Shown here in pieces: positions 14,689-22,751 of a stretch of DNA of 33,306 nt. This DNA is from JAFGWO01 sp965603295 (GTDB lineage: Bacteria; BMS3Abin14). The notes beneath the pieces are model-generated. The model ran no database searches. It worked only from the letters and a program-made list of their open reading frames with translations, and had not been told where the DNA came from. Position 1 is the first letter of the stretch, and each line of letters starts with the position of its first letter. The translations under genes were made by a program, and so were the position numbers. The stretch spans positions 1 to 33,306 of the forward strand of contig CBFDCL010000016.1 of the NCBI GenBank assembly GCA_965603295.1, in the 5' to 3' direction.

Positions 14689-15069
14689 TTACATATAATC
14701 CGTCAGCCGGGAAATAAGCCCACCCTTGATCTCGAAGAAGGAGACGCCACGGAACTCCACCTCCTCGTCCGCTTTTTTCCCATCCGGGAGATCCATGGCA
14801 AGAACCGCCCAGTAATTGACCTCTACGGCCGCATTGTCATCATCCAGGACCGTGGTCACAGGCGTTAGCCGTCTCACTTTGAAAATCTCCCCGCTCTTCT
14901 CCGAGAGCTTCCGCAGGTTCTCTTTCCCCTGGACACTCATGATCCCCGTTGCGGCGCTGATCGATTCGAACACCACGTCATCGGATAAAAGGGCCATCAT
15001 GCCATCTATGTCCTTTAGATTGTACCTGCGAATGTAGTTTTCGATAAGGGTTTCGTTTTCGCTCCTCAT
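14689..15069 (-). CDS. SnoaL/NTF2-like fold protein
   Basis: The 126-residue product starts at an ATG behind AAAGGAGAG. ENYIRRYNLKDIDGMMALLS and DDVVFESI, a helix then a strand, together with a late VEFRGVSFFEIKGGLISRLT, are typical of SnoaL-like polyketide-cyclase/NTF2 domains (single-domain alpha+beta barrel). Such proteins bind hydrophobic small molecules or act as isomerases, hydrolases or dimerisation modules. No catalytic residues can be named with confidence. The gene follows the DUF2225 gene by 45 bases on the same strand and may be co-transcribed with it. Confidence 0.75.
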   Translation of the reverse strand: MRSENETLIENYIRRYNLKDIDGMMALLSDDVVFESISAATGIMSVQGKENLRKLSEKSGEIFKVRRLTPVTTVLDDDNAAVEVNYWAVLAMDLPDGKKADEEVEFRGVSFFEIKGGLISRLTDYM

Positions 15070-15114
15070 CCGTTCTCTCCTTTCGGAATTAAGCCCGGCT
15101 ATCGGACCTGAAAA

Positions 15115-15846
15115 TCAATATCGCCTTTTCCTGAGACCCAGGCAAGCGGCAAGCCTGGACAGAGGAGTGGAAGGTTTATTTTCCCGCGTCACCTCCTCGG
15201 GTTCCTCTCCGATGATATTCCTGGGTTCCCTCATTTGCCCGCGCGCAAGGTCCTGGAAGAATATCCCTCTTTCATGTTCAAGATCCATATTCAGGACTTT
15301 CTGGAACCATTCCTTCGACTTCCATGAATCCCCTACCCTCCTGTACAGTTCCCCCACCAAGTATGTCGTTTGATAAAGGGAATCCTCCGGCACCTTTCCC
15401 TCTTCCAGAGCTCGCAGGTAGTGATCGATAGACAGTCGGCGATATTTCTGCTCCTGATCGAACTGTTCATCGAGCCGGGCGCACTGGGCAGCTATCAGAT
15501 AGGCCCCCCCGAGCTCAAGATCATCCGCACCGGACGCTTCCTGGATCAATGAGAAGAACTCCCATCTCCGGCAGGGTGACAGGGGCTCTCCGGTCAAACG
15601 GGGTGTGATCTGTTCCTTGATGAATTCACGCACGGACTCGGATACCGGTTGATGATGCTCCTCCTGGCCTGACCACCCGCACGCCGGGCACGTGTGAACG
15701 AGGTAGTCTACGGGCATCTTCCCCATGGAGAACCGCAGCATATCCGTGGAAACCTTCCCCGACCAGATCGTGGAATACATGATCTCGGCAAAATATTTTT
15801 TTCCACAACATGGGCAGTTGATGGATGTCTTTCTGAACTTGGTCAA
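15115..15846 (-). CDS. DUF2225 family zinc-binding/TPR-like protein
   Basis: It begins at TTG (15846), six bases behind AGGAG. Two CxxC pairs (INCPCCGKKYFAE near residue 12 and HTCPACGWSGQ near residue 53) probably bind one zinc, as in DUF2225. The rest is helical. Repeated patterns such as LELGGAYLIAAQCARLDEQF and SLYQTTYLVGELYRRVGDSW, followed by KSKEWFQKVL, resemble tetratricopeptide repeats. No signal peptide is visible. DUF2225 proteins are cytosolic and functionally uncharacterised. The tail (LGLRKRRY) is basic. Confidence 0.8.
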   Translation of the reverse strand: MTKFRKTSINCPCCGKKYFAEIMYSTIWSGKVSTDMLRFSMGKMPVDYLVHTCPACGWSGQEEHHQPVSESVREFIKEQITPRLTGEPLSPCRRWEFFSLIQEASGADDLELGGAYLIAAQCARLDEQFDQEQKYRRLSIDHYLRALEEGKVPEDSLYQTTYLVGELYRRVGDSWKSKEWFQKVLNMDLEHERGIFFQDLARGQMREPRNIIGEEPEEVTRENKPSTPLSRLAACLGLRKRRY

Positions 15847-15958
15847 GCTGTGCTCCTTCCTCGGAAAAAGGTTTTCTTAAACATGGTCCTGGCCTGGCCA
15901 ACCCGAACCTGCTGCCGGGACCGGCCGTTCCCAGCCCAGGATCGGGACTCCGGGGATT

Positions 15959-17173
15959 TCAATATTCTTCCTGACGGCGGCTCACCAACACCGCCACCAG
16001 AGCCCCGTAGCCCGTCAGCGTTGTCAGAAGCACGAGCACCCAGCCAAGGAAAGGGACGAGGCCCACCAGTTTGATCACCGTGTACACTCCCATGCCTGCG
16101 ATCATCAATCGGCCCGAACTCCATTGGTCGGCTCGGCGCCTTTCGATCCACGCTGCGAACACGATGGCGGTGATAACTCTGCCGAAAATTACAGAGAGCC
16201 CGAACAGCACCGCCAACACAAGCCCTACCGGAATACCCACCAGTGTGACCATGGCAATCACCGCGGAAACAGGGAGCAGCAGGTAAGTGAGGATACCCAC
16301 CCCGAGACTTTTCAGAAAAGTTTCATGAAGGATCTCCCCCGCCTCCCGGAAAACTTTAGGGAAAAGGGCGACGCAAAGAGCGATAACGAGGGTGCCGGAA
16401 AGGAGCGTACCGAGGAAAAACAGACTGAAAACCGCTTCGAGCCCTCTTCGGACCGTCCGCTCCTTGAACGGGTGCTGCCCGTGGGTTTCATCCCTTTTGA
16501 GTTCCGGGGAAAAACGTGCCTGGCCTCCAATGGGTGCCCGGCCAAAATCCATCTGGCCATCTTTCCTCCAGTAAACGATATCCTCCCCGAACCCGGCTCC
16601 CGGACCCAGAACCAACTCCGGGGCGGCGGCAAGAGATTGCCCTTCCACCCGCCCGCTTAATCGGATCTTCTCGTCTCCAATGAACTTTGCGTTTCCTTTA
16701 ACGGTGCCCGAAAAATCTACCACGGAAGCGTCAACCCTCAAATCACCCATAATGGTCCCGCCAAGATGCAGAGCCCCGGACCTGATGATGACGTCTCCTT
16801 CCACGACAACACCGTCAAGGATGGTCACAGACCCCCCGTAAATCACCACGTCTCCACCCACCCTGGAAACAAGGGTGATATCGCCCCCTGCGACCCGGAG
16901 GTCATCGCCTACGGGTCCGTTGACAATCAGGTTTCCCCCCACTGCCTGGAGGTCTGCCCCCACCGGGCCGTTGATGATGAGACTGCCTCCGGCCGCCAGA
17001 AGGTCCCCGGCGACCGTTTCTGTGACCACCACTTTCCCTCCTGCTATGTAAAGGTCGTTACCAAAGGGCAGGGAAACAACCGCGAGATCACCGACATCAA
17101 AATTCGCTCTCGAGAGAGCAGGAACCGGGCAGCAGAAAACCAAAGCGATCAAAAAAGCGATGATTCGTCGCAT
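15959..17173 (-). CDS. Exported beta-helix (polymer-forming) domain membrane protein
   Basis: The start at 17173 lies six bases behind AAGGAGG; a longer frame to 17221 is unsupported. A signal peptide occupies residues 1-23. Residues 30-190 consist of short beta repeats with V-x-G-D-L and G-G-x-L/V patterns (GDLLAAGGSLIINGPVGADL, LQAVGGNLIVNGPVGDDL), as in bactofilin-like right-handed beta-helices. Residues from about 255 form four or five membrane helices (FSLFFLGTLLSGTLVIALCV; VGILTYLLLPVSAVIAMVTL; VGIPVGLVLAVLFGLSVIFG; LVGLVPFLGWVLVLLTTLTG). The arrangement suggests a periplasmic beta-helix anchored to the inner membrane, with a possible role in envelope organisation. It is not a classical cytosolic bactofilin. 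Confidence 0.8.
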   Translation of the reverse strand: MRRIIAFLIALVFCCPVPALSRANFDVGDLAVVSLPFGNDLYIAGGKVVVTETVAGDLLAAGGSLIINGPVGADLQAVGGNLIVNGPVGDDLRVAGGDITLVSRVGGDVVIYGGSVTILDGVVVEGDVIIRSGALHLGGTIMGDLRVDASVVDFSGTVKGNAKFIGDEKIRLSGRVEGQSLAAAPELVLGPGAGFGEDIVYWRKDGQMDFGRAPIGGQARFSPELKRDETHGQHPFKERTVRRGLEAVFSLFFLGTLLSGTLVIALCVALFPKVFREAGEILHETFLKSLGVGILTYLLLPVSAVIAMVTLVGIPVGLVLAVLFGLSVIFGRVITAIVFAAWIERRRADQWSSGRLMIAGMGVYTVIKLVGLVPFLGWVLVLLTTLTGYGALVAVLVSRRQEEY

Positions 17174-17257
17174 GAGACCCTCCTTAAACAGAAAGACAAG
17201 ATATTTCCCCTGATTACACACAACCTGCAGCCGGTGACTTATGGATGGGGGAAAGCA

Positions 17258-17413
17258 ATTGAGGATTGAGGATTGAGAATTGAGAACAAATCGGTAACTG
17301 GTAACTGGTGACGGTAAAAATCTCAGATCTCAGATCTCAAATGTTTTCTCCACGTCGAACGTGTTACCGGACTTCGAACTCTCAAACTCCAAATTATCAA
17401 TTCTCAATCATCC
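17258..17413. repeat. Nested inverted composite repeat
   Basis: The left arm carries CAATTGAGGATTGAGGATTG and GAGAATTGAG, and the right arm carries CAATTCTCAATCATCC. Inside these, GGTAACTGGTAACTGG pairs partly with GTTACC, and the centre has ATCTCAGATCTCAGATCTC and CACGTCGAACGTG. The element could fold into a long imperfect hairpin. Its right end reaches the stop codon of the MTH1187-like gene. Confidence 0.65.
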
Positions 17414-17664
17414 TTACCCGGAAACGGACACGCGTCCGAGATCGTTACTACAATGGTAGTCCCCCCAACGGACGATGCACTTCGAAAAGCCTCCAGGAGT
17501 GCCCGGAACACCTTTTCATCCTCTCCCCACAGGAGCGTCCCCATAACCCCCGTCTCATGCTCGACACCGTTCCCGGCCAGGGCATCCAGGGCAGCTCCAA
17601 TGCCCGGGGTCACTTCCTTCTGTCTCAGTGGGTAAACACTCAGATGCGCCGCAACTTTGTCCAT
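17404..17664 (-). CDS. MTH1187/YkoF-type thiamine-binding family protein
   Basis: The protein has 86 residues. It shows the compact ferredoxin-like pattern of the MTH1187 (DUF77) family: a first strand AHLSVYPL, a helix TPGIGAALDALAGNG, a strand with a GTLLWGEDE turn and a final strand TTIVVTISDA. Relatives bind thiamine or its pyrimidine moiety and often occur with thiamine or NiaX-type genes. The ATG at 17664 is preceded by AGGAGA at a rather long distance. A thiamine pyrophosphokinase domain occurs elsewhere in this window (29813) but is not linked. Confidence 0.75.
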   Translation of the reverse strand: MDKVAAHLSVYPLRQKEVTPGIGAALDALAGNGVEHETGVMGTLLWGEDEKVFRALLEAFRSASSVGGTTIVVTISDACPFPGKDD

Positions 17665-17689
17665 AACGGTTTATCTCCTATCACAAAAA

Positions 17690-17812
17690 GGGAAAGACCT
17701 GGTCCTGGTCCAAGTCCTAGTCTTGGTCATTGTCTCAGTTCCATTTTTCCCCGTGTCTCCGTGTCTCCGCGTCATCTCTATTCTGCGCCCTGCGCCCTGA
17801 GTCCTGCGCTTT
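17690..17812. repeat. Low-complexity words (GTCCTGGTCC, GTGTCTCC, CTGCGCCC)
   Basis: This gap contains three successive short words in loose tandem: CTGGTCCTGGTCC with AAGTCCTAGTC variants, CCGTGTCTCCGTGTCTCCGC, and CTGCGCCCTGCGCCCTGAGT. They are non-coding on both strands. Confidence 0.6.
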
Positions 17813-17815
17813 TTG

Positions 17816-18574
17816 TTAGACCTTCCCCACCGGCGCCAGGTAGATCACGAACTCGTCCTCACCGTCAAGGCCGATGAGTCGGTCCATCCCTTCCTGATCG
17901 TAGGCGGCCACCGCACAGGTACCGGCCCCGATGGCTTCACAGGCCAGGTACAGGTTCTGGCAGACATGCCCCGCATCCATCAGGATCACCCGGTGAGCGC
18001 AGTGGGCATATCTCCATTCCATCCGATAAGGGATCGTTGACCAGACGAAAGTCACCGCCGCTGACCCGACGAAACCCTGTCCGAGGCATGCCTCTACAAG
18101 GCGGGGTCCCATCCGTTCGACCTTTCCAATTAACAGCAGTTCATGCTCGACCGGAAGGTACCGGTACAACCCGTTGTTAAGATCAAGAACGTTCCGGACA
18201 AAAAGGTAAGTTTCGAAACTGTGGCGTGCTCCGGCCGACGGAACCGTTCGGAGAGCCACGCCGGGAGCGGCCATGGACCGGATCCCCTGCGTGCTCCACA
18301 GGAGGAAAGCCAGTTCGGGGAGGGAAAGGGGAACGATGGAAAAGTGGCGCCGGCTCTCTCTGTTGGTGATCGCTGAGAGGAGATCTCTATTCCGGATCAC
18401 TTCGTCCATCTCCTCACGGGGCGGCAGGGAAATCCGGTCTGATCCCACCTCGAACGGTTTTTCGAGGGGAGGCGGGGGTACGTTCCTTCCCTGATCCGTC
18501 TGTGAAAAGTTGATCCTCAGGCGAAGGCTGTCTTTCAGGAAGTCGCGATGGAATTCCAGAAGTTCGTCACTCAT
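17816..18574 (-). CDS. SagB/ThcOx-family flavin-dependent oxidoreductase (nitroreductase fold)
   Basis: The ATG at 18574 follows AAAGGGGG. RESRRHFSIVPLSLPELAFL, then LLWSTQGIR, PSAGARHSFETYLFV and GLYRYLPVEHELLLIG are the SagB-type signatures. ILMDAGHVCQNLYLACEAIG and GAGTCAVAAYD complete the FMN-binding fold. The 252-residue length is standard for the stand-alone family. SagB relatives oxidise azolines in peptide natural products, but stand-alone copies like this have other, mostly unknown, substrates. No precursor peptide or YcaO gene is nearby. It is divergent from the TetR gene, and the TetR operator lies in the shared gap. Confidence 0.85.
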   Translation of the reverse strand: MSDELLEFHRDFLKDSLRLRINFSQTDQGRNVPPPPLEKPFEVGSDRISLPPREEMDEVIRNRDLLSAITNRESRRHFSIVPLSLPELAFLLWSTQGIRSMAAPGVALRTVPSAGARHSFETYLFVRNVLDLNNGLYRYLPVEHELLLIGKVERMGPRLVEACLGQGFVGSAAVTFVWSTIPYRMEWRYAHCAHRVILMDAGHVCQNLYLACEAIGAGTCAVAAYDQEGMDRLIGLDGEDEFVIYLAPVGKV

Positions 18575-18673
18575 TTCATGCCCCCTTTCCCGGCCGGGGA
18601 TTCCCACTGCCGTCAGGAGAGTCTACATGAAGGCGGGGATTCTGAACATCACCCGGTGCAGGAAGGAAAATGC

Positions 18674-18702
18674 TTGACAAAAACGAACGTTCGTACTATT
18701 TT
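18674..18702 (+). promoter_or_regulatory. TetR-gene promoter with palindromic operator between -35 and -10
   Basis: TTGACA (18674-18679) and TATTTT (18697-18702) are 17 bases apart. The perfect palindrome ACGAACGTTCGT occupies 18683-18694, inside the spacer. A repressor bound there would block polymerase, so autorepression is likely. The site may also affect the divergent SagB-type gene, whose start lies 109 bases away. Confidence 0.8.
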
Positions 18703-18735
18703 TAATCCATTATTGATCAATACAAGGAGAAAACA

Positions 18736-19332
18736 ATGTCCAAAGGCGAGGAAACAAAGGAAAAAATTATCCATACTGCCCTTGGCCTTGCCAGCATCTA
18801 CGGTCTTCAGGATTTGAGCATCGGCAGGCTCGCCGCCGAATCCCAGCTGTCTAAAAGCGGGCTCTTTGCCCACTTTAACTCCAAGGAGAACCTTCAGACC
18901 CAGATCATCAAAAGGGTCACCGATCTTTACGTCCAACATGTTCTTGTCCCTGCCATTAATCAATCCCGGGGAATCCCCCGGTTGCGGGCTATTTTTCGAA
19001 ACTGGAAACGATGGATCGACGGCGACACCCTCCCCGGCGGCTGCCTGGCCTTTGCAAGTGCCGTGGAGTTTGACGATCGTCCGGGCGCAGTTCGGCAGGA
19101 GGTTGTGGAAATGATCCAGAGCCTCCTGGATATGCTCGCCAGGAGCGCCCGGATCGCCGTGGAAGAAGGTCATTTCACGCGGGAAACCGACACAAAACAG
19201 TTTGCCCATGAACTTATTTCCATTGTCTGCGGCTACCATATGAGCAGCCGCCTGCTCAAGGATCCGGAAGCGGATAGACATTCAAACGATGCTTTCGAAA
19301 AACTGTTGGATTCTTTCCGAAGGGAACAATGA
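18736..19332 (+). CDS. TetR/AcrR-family transcriptional regulator
   Basis: The N-terminal helix-turn-helix is standard: KEKIIHTALGLASIYGLQDL, SIGRLAAESQLSKSGLFAHF, then NSKENL. The ~145-residue C-terminal ligand domain contains GGCLAFASAVEFDDRPG, typical of the TetR_C group with a GGC motif near the pocket. The gene has a strong AAGGAG site and its own promoter, with the operator described above. The length of 198 residues is normal. Likely role: repressor that responds to a small hydrophobic ligand. Obvious targets are itself and the divergent oxidoreductase. Confidence 0.93.
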   Translation: MSKGEETKEKIIHTALGLASIYGLQDLSIGRLAAESQLSKSGLFAHFNSKENLQTQIIKRVTDLYVQHVLVPAINQSRGIPRLRAIFRNWKRWIDGDTLPGGCLAFASAVEFDDRPGAVRQEVVEMIQSLLDMLARSARIAVEEGHFTRETDTKQFAHELISIVCGYHMSSRLLKDPEADRHSNDAFEKLLDSFRREQ

Positions 19333-19464
19333 GCACGGGAAGGACCGGATCGAACAATCAGGAGAGTTAAGCCGCCCTCCGGGCTTCCATGCCGGTGACC
19401 GGGGATCTCGGCGGCCTGAATATTTTTGCCCTTGTGTTTTTCGGGATTTTTAAAGGAGAAGGAA

Positions 19465-19695
19465 ATGGCGAACGCACGTGAGATCATGGATGTTTATCTG
19501 GGAAGCAGCGCGGAGGAGCAGTTCGACCTGTGGTTTTCCAACAGGGACCTCCGGACACAGTTTGACGCGGTGGAACACATCGCGCAGCAGAGGGAAGGCC
19601 TGCCCTCCTCCCCGGGAAAAAACGCCCCGTCGGGAGGCAGGCAGGGGTTCCGGGGGAAGCTGACAGGGTGCCACCCGTGGCCCGCCAGGGTGTAG
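19465..19695 (+). CDS. Small hypothetical protein
   Basis: A 76-residue frame starts at the ATG at 19465 behind AAAGGAGAAGG. The first 44 residues (MANAREIMDVYLGSSAEEQF, DLWFSNRDLRTQFDAVEHIA) look like two amphipathic helices. The remaining residues are rich in Gly, Pro and Ser with no clear structure, so the end may be a frameshifted remnant. I do not recognise the family. It is 132 bases after the TetR gene on the same strand and could be co-transcribed with it. Confidence 0.5.
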   Translation: MANAREIMDVYLGSSAEEQFDLWFSNRDLRTQFDAVEHIAQQREGLPSSPGKNAPSGGRQGFRGKLTGCHPWPARV

Positions 19696-19703
19696 AGATC
19701 GAA

Positions 19704-19767
19704 AAGTTTGAGAGTTTGAAAGTTTGAGAGTTTGAAAGTTTGAGAGTTTGAAAGTTTGAGAGTTTGA
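19704..19767. repeat. Tandem TTTGAGAG/TTTGAAAG repeat
   Basis: Eight copies of the 8-base word in strictly alternating TTTGAGAG and TTTGAAAG form follow the small ORF. An ACGTTTAACGT module lies downstream at about 19775-19803, with no gene between. Confidence 0.85.
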
Positions 19768-19824
19768 ATAAGGTTAAACGTTTAATGTTGAACGTTTAAC
19801 GTGGGAATCAGTGATCGGTAAATA

Positions 19825-19929
19825 ATCTCAGATCTCAGAATTGGTAAAGTGCACATGTGCATCGGTGCACGAGTGCACTGTTGTAAAAACCGCAACTTCA
19901 AACCCTCAAACTTTCAAACTTCCAAACTC
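19825..19929. repeat. Dispersed 105-bp composite repeat, copy 1
   Basis: From ATCTCAGATCTCAGAA through AAGTGCACATGTGCA and TAAAAACCGCAACTTCAAAC to TTTCAAACTTCCAAACTC, this segment matches 25362-25465 in the same orientation. There are about six substitutions and one single-base indel. With the TTTGAGAG array on its left it forms inverted outer arms. Confidence 0.85.
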
Positions 19930-19936
19930 ATAATTT

Positions 19937-20311
19937 TCAATCCTCAATTGTGTCTCCCTCCTCCCACAGGATACCAAGGTACCAGTCCCGGTACTGTTTT
20001 TTATCTTCTTCAACGAGTTCGGCGTACCGGTCGGGATCGTTCTTTCTGATGAAGGGGTTTGCCATCTGGTTGGGGGATTCGGCCGAGGCAAGAACATTGC
20101 GGTAGTCCCTGCACGCCTGCACAGTATAGTACTGAATCTGATCGAGGTTCCTCCCCGCGAGTTTAAGAATAGCAAGCCTCACCCTGTCTTCCTCGGGCTG
20201 CCAACTCGCCCCCCCGTATTTACCGAGAACATCAGCCACCCGTTTCCGTTCGTCAGCCGAAGGAAAAACCTTTTCCAATATTTTTTTGACCACCGTTTTG
20301 TGTTCGGTCAT
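19937..20311 (-). CDS. Conserved-looking hypothetical protein
   Basis: The 124-residue product is soluble, charged and mostly helical (KTVVKKILEKVFPSADERKR; NLDQIQYYTVQACRDYRNVL; AELVEEDKKQYRDWYLGILW). I do not recognise the family, but the amino-acid composition and regular heptad-like spacing are those of a real protein. The ATG at 20311 has only a weak purine stretch upstream. A TATAAT/TATATT-type AT-rich block at 20321-20330 serves as a possible -10 region for this gene and the divergent one. No membrane segment or metal motif is visible. Confidence 0.65.
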   Translation of the reverse strand: MTEHKTVVKKILEKVFPSADERKRVADVLGKYGGASWQPEEDRVRLAILKLAGRNLDQIQYYTVQACRDYRNVLASAESPNQMANPFIRKNDPDRYAELVEEDKKQYRDWYLGILWEEGDTIED

Positions 20312-20352
20312 CTCGATTTCTTTATAATATAAGGTTTTCGGCGGGAGTAATC

Positions 20353-20699
20353 ATAAAAGATACTTCTATCGATACTCAGGCGCTTTCTACCGAGGAGTAC
20401 TGGAAACTTTTCGGCCGGCTGATCCTCTCGGCCGATGCAGGGGCAATATCGGCTGCCTGGGCTGGTTACTGTTCTGGTTCGATCACATCCCCGATCACCT
20501 GTTTCATTTTCATCCGCTGATTTTAGCCGTATTCCTGGCAGCTTTTTGGGCCGGGGTCATGGGTATCATCGTAATGATACGGACCCGGAACCGACTCGGC
20601 ATCAAAACCGACCGGTTTTTTCACGTTCTGAAAGTCTTTTACGCGATCTTTGCAGCCCTGACCGGAATATTCGCCTACTTTTCCTATCCCCCGCACTAG
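20353..20699 (+). pseudogene. Frameshifted small membrane-protein gene
   Basis: Two adjacent frames each look coding. Frame one from ATA at 20353 reads KDTSIDTQALSTEEYWKLFG and RLILSADAG. The -1 frame then continues from the GGGG run at 20440-20443 as GNIGCLGWLLFWFDHIPDHL and LILAVFLAAFWAGVMGIIVM, and ends FAALTGIFAYFSYPPH with TAG at 20699. Joined, they give a ~115-residue protein with three hydrophobic segments. GGGAG lies six bases before the ATA, so ATA probably replaces an ATG. Lesions at both the start and the G-run favour a decaying gene. A sequencing error or a -1 slip at the G-run is an alternative for the frameshift alone. Confidence 0.6.
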
Positions 20700-20728
20700 G
20701 ACTGGCACATCTGTTCTCGGCCTCCCGG

Positions 20729-20917
20729 CTACTTCTCCCTCCTGTCGCCCCCCTGGCGCCGGCACGCCGTCGATCGTCTGCATGCGGCTCCTTTTCTCCT
20801 GTCGCGTTCTCCCAACCAGGCCGGATCCTGTTGGACACGGCGATCTTTACCGGTTCGCCTGTCCTCACCGGACCTTCGATTCTCACCTTTCCTTCTCTCC
20901 TCTCCATCGCGCCTCAT
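20729..20917 (-). CDS. Arg-rich micro-protein with RRxGxDRR repeats
   Basis: A 62-residue frame follows a very good AAGGAGAG site at the ATG at 20917. The first half repeats a short motif (GENRRSGEDRRTGKDRRV), and the second half has ERDRRKG and GGDRREK, two cysteines and further Arg runs. It is highly basic and polar and probably disordered. Repeats of the R-x-G-x-D-R-R kind are seen in many proteobacterial proteins of unknown function. It is 128 bases behind nhaA on the same strand. RNA binding is a plausible but untested role. Confidence 0.6.
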   Translation of the reverse strand: MRRDGEERRKGENRRSGEDRRTGKDRRVQQDPAWLGERDRRKGAACRRSTACRRQGGDRREK

Positions 20918-21045
20918 TTAATCTCTCCTTGAAGAAAGTGTGGAAAACAACAGGGGCAAAAGAAAACCGGCCGGGACTGAACTTTAACATTGGCCAACAG
21001 GAATACAGCACCAGGTACAGGACTTTTCCCTTTCCCGTTGGGGGC

Positions 21046-22443
21046 TTAAACCCCGTGGGCAAAGGCCCCTTTAACCGGCTGGCGTCTCGTGTCCCACCAG
21101 TGGACCAGAAGAAGCCAGAGGACGCCCAGGGTCCCGGCAGTTAAAGAAGCCAGGAAAATTGCGGTTTTGGCGACGATCAGCCTTTCCGGGGATCCGCTGA
21201 AGGAAAGATCCGATATGAATATAGACATTGTAAAACCGATCCCCCCCAAGAGGCCCACCCCGGCCACGTGGCGAAATCCCATTCCTACCGGGAGGGTAGC
21301 CAGCCCCAGCTTGACCGCGCCCCAGGAGAATATAGTGATCCCGAGAAACTTTCCAAGAACCAGCCCGAGAAAGACCCCGATGGCGACCGTATGGGTAAAA
21401 GTGTGGGACAGGAGGCCGCCGGAAATGTGGATTCCCGCATTGGTCAGGGCAAAGATGGGGATCACCAGCAGGGCCACGGGCAGTTGAAGAACGCTTTCGA
21501 CCCTCCTCATGGGCGCCTCTGCATGACAGACCCTGTCTTTCATGTCTCTGAGGATGGAAAACTGCCGCACGTTGCTGAGCGTGGTCATGCCCGGACGGGT
21601 GAGGTTGTCGAAGCGCCAGAGAAGATCCTTGATGCTCTTGCTGAACCTGGAGGGCTCGCACCGGGGCCTGGCGGGCACGCAAAGGGCAACCAGCACACCG
21701 GCAACGGTGGCGTGGACCCCTGATTGCAGGAGGAAGAACCAGAGGAAGGTGCCCCCAAAGGCGTAGGGAAGGGATTTCCGAACACCTCCCAGGTTCAGGG
21801 CAACCAGGATCAGCAGCATCAGGGCCGACCATCCGAGAGCACTGAAAGACAACTGTCCCGTGTAGAAAAGAGCAATAACCAGGACCGCTCCCAGATCGTC
21901 AACAATGGCGAGGGCCACGAGGAAAACCATGAGGTGTTTAGGAACCCGCCTCCCCAGGATAACGAGGGCGCTGATACAGAAGGCTATGTCGGTGGCCATG
22001 GGGATTCCCCACCCCCGCATCAGTGCGGGATCGGAATTGACCAACCGGTAGATCAGAGCCGGGATAAGCATCCCGCCAACAGCGGCGATCATGGGAAGGG
22101 CGGCTTTCTTGATATCCGATAGCTCCCCGACGATGGTCTCTCGCTTGATCTCCAGACCGACGAGCAGGAAAAACAGGGCCATGAGCCCTTCGTTGACCCA
22201 GTGGGAGAACGGTCTCTGGATGACCCATTCACCCACACCAATGCTGACGGGAATGTGGATCAGGTGTTCATAGATGGGATATAGGGGCCCGTTGGCCATG
22301 ACAATAGCCACGATGGACGTAACCAGCAGGATGATGCCGCTGGTTGTCTGTTTCTGGATGAATTCCTCAAAGGGGGTGATGATCCGCGCGAACGCTTTCT
22401 CCCATGGGTAGAGAAACCGACTTTCCGATGAATCTTGCATCAT
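21046..22443 (-). CDS. nhaA: Na+/H+ antiporter NhaA
   Basis: The 465-residue membrane protein carries the NhaA hallmarks. NEGLMALFFLLVGLEIKRE is followed by ATDIAF (T151-D152, equivalent to the E. coli TM IV crossing) and VALAIVDDLGAVLVIALFYT with the paired aspartates D182 and D183 that bind Na+. KLGLATLPVGMGFRHVAGVG and LLGGIGFTMSIFISDLSF are the C-terminal signatures. Twelve hydrophobic segments can be counted. NhaA expels Na+ or Li+ in exchange for protons and controls pH and salt balance. A second Met codon at 22440 is an equal start candidate. GGAGG lies 11 bases ahead of the first. Confidence 0.96.
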   Translation of the reverse strand: MMQDSSESRFLYPWEKAFARIITPFEEFIQKQTTSGIILLVTSIVAIVMANGPLYPIYEHLIHIPVSIGVGEWVIQRPFSHWVNEGLMALFFLLVGLEIKRETIVGELSDIKKAALPMIAAVGGMLIPALIYRLVNSDPALMRGWGIPMATDIAFCISALVILGRRVPKHLMVFLVALAIVDDLGAVLVIALFYTGQLSFSALGWSALMLLILVALNLGGVRKSLPYAFGGTFLWFFLLQSGVHATVAGVLVALCVPARPRCEPSRFSKSIKDLLWRFDNLTRPGMTTLSNVRQFSILRDMKDRVCHAEAPMRRVESVLQLPVALLVIPIFALTNAGIHISGGLLSHTFTHTVAIGVFLGLVLGKFLGITIFSWGAVKLGLATLPVGMGFRHVAGVGLLGGIGFTMSIFISDLSFSGSPERLIVAKTAIFLASLTAGTLGVLWLLLVHWWDTRRQPVKGAFAHGV

Positions 22444-22751
22444 GGTCTAATCCGCCTCCAGTCCGATACCGCCCGGGTTCTTCCGCTTTTCTCAGGACCC
22501 CCCTCCGAAACCAGTATCGTTTCCGTTAGCTTTCCAGTCAAGAGGCTCTTTATCCGACAGCGTTCAGAGCTTTGAAGGAAGATCAACGGGAGAGAAAATT
22601 AGCTGGCAACAGCTTTTTTCAATTCGGTCGGCTCATCGAACGATATTGTTGTATACTTTTCGAACATCTTCCCCGGCCAACTTTTCCCCTGAAGGTTGTA
22701 AACCCCGCCCAGGGGAAACGCGGCATCAAAGGTTTTTCAAAGGAGCATTGC
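22444..22751. other. Divergent gap nhaA / Lon-family protease
   Basis: This 308-base gap has no plausible gene. It should hold both divergent promoters. A TATACT hexamer lies at 22652-22657 for the protease gene but has no good -35 partner. A longer in-frame extension of the protease to 22572 is not supported by a ribosome site. Confidence 0.4.

Noticed and set aside
17816..18574. SagB-type gene as part of a thiazole/oxazole peptide cluster
   Set aside because: No YcaO, cyclodehydratase or precursor peptide gene is nearby; it is a stand-alone family member.
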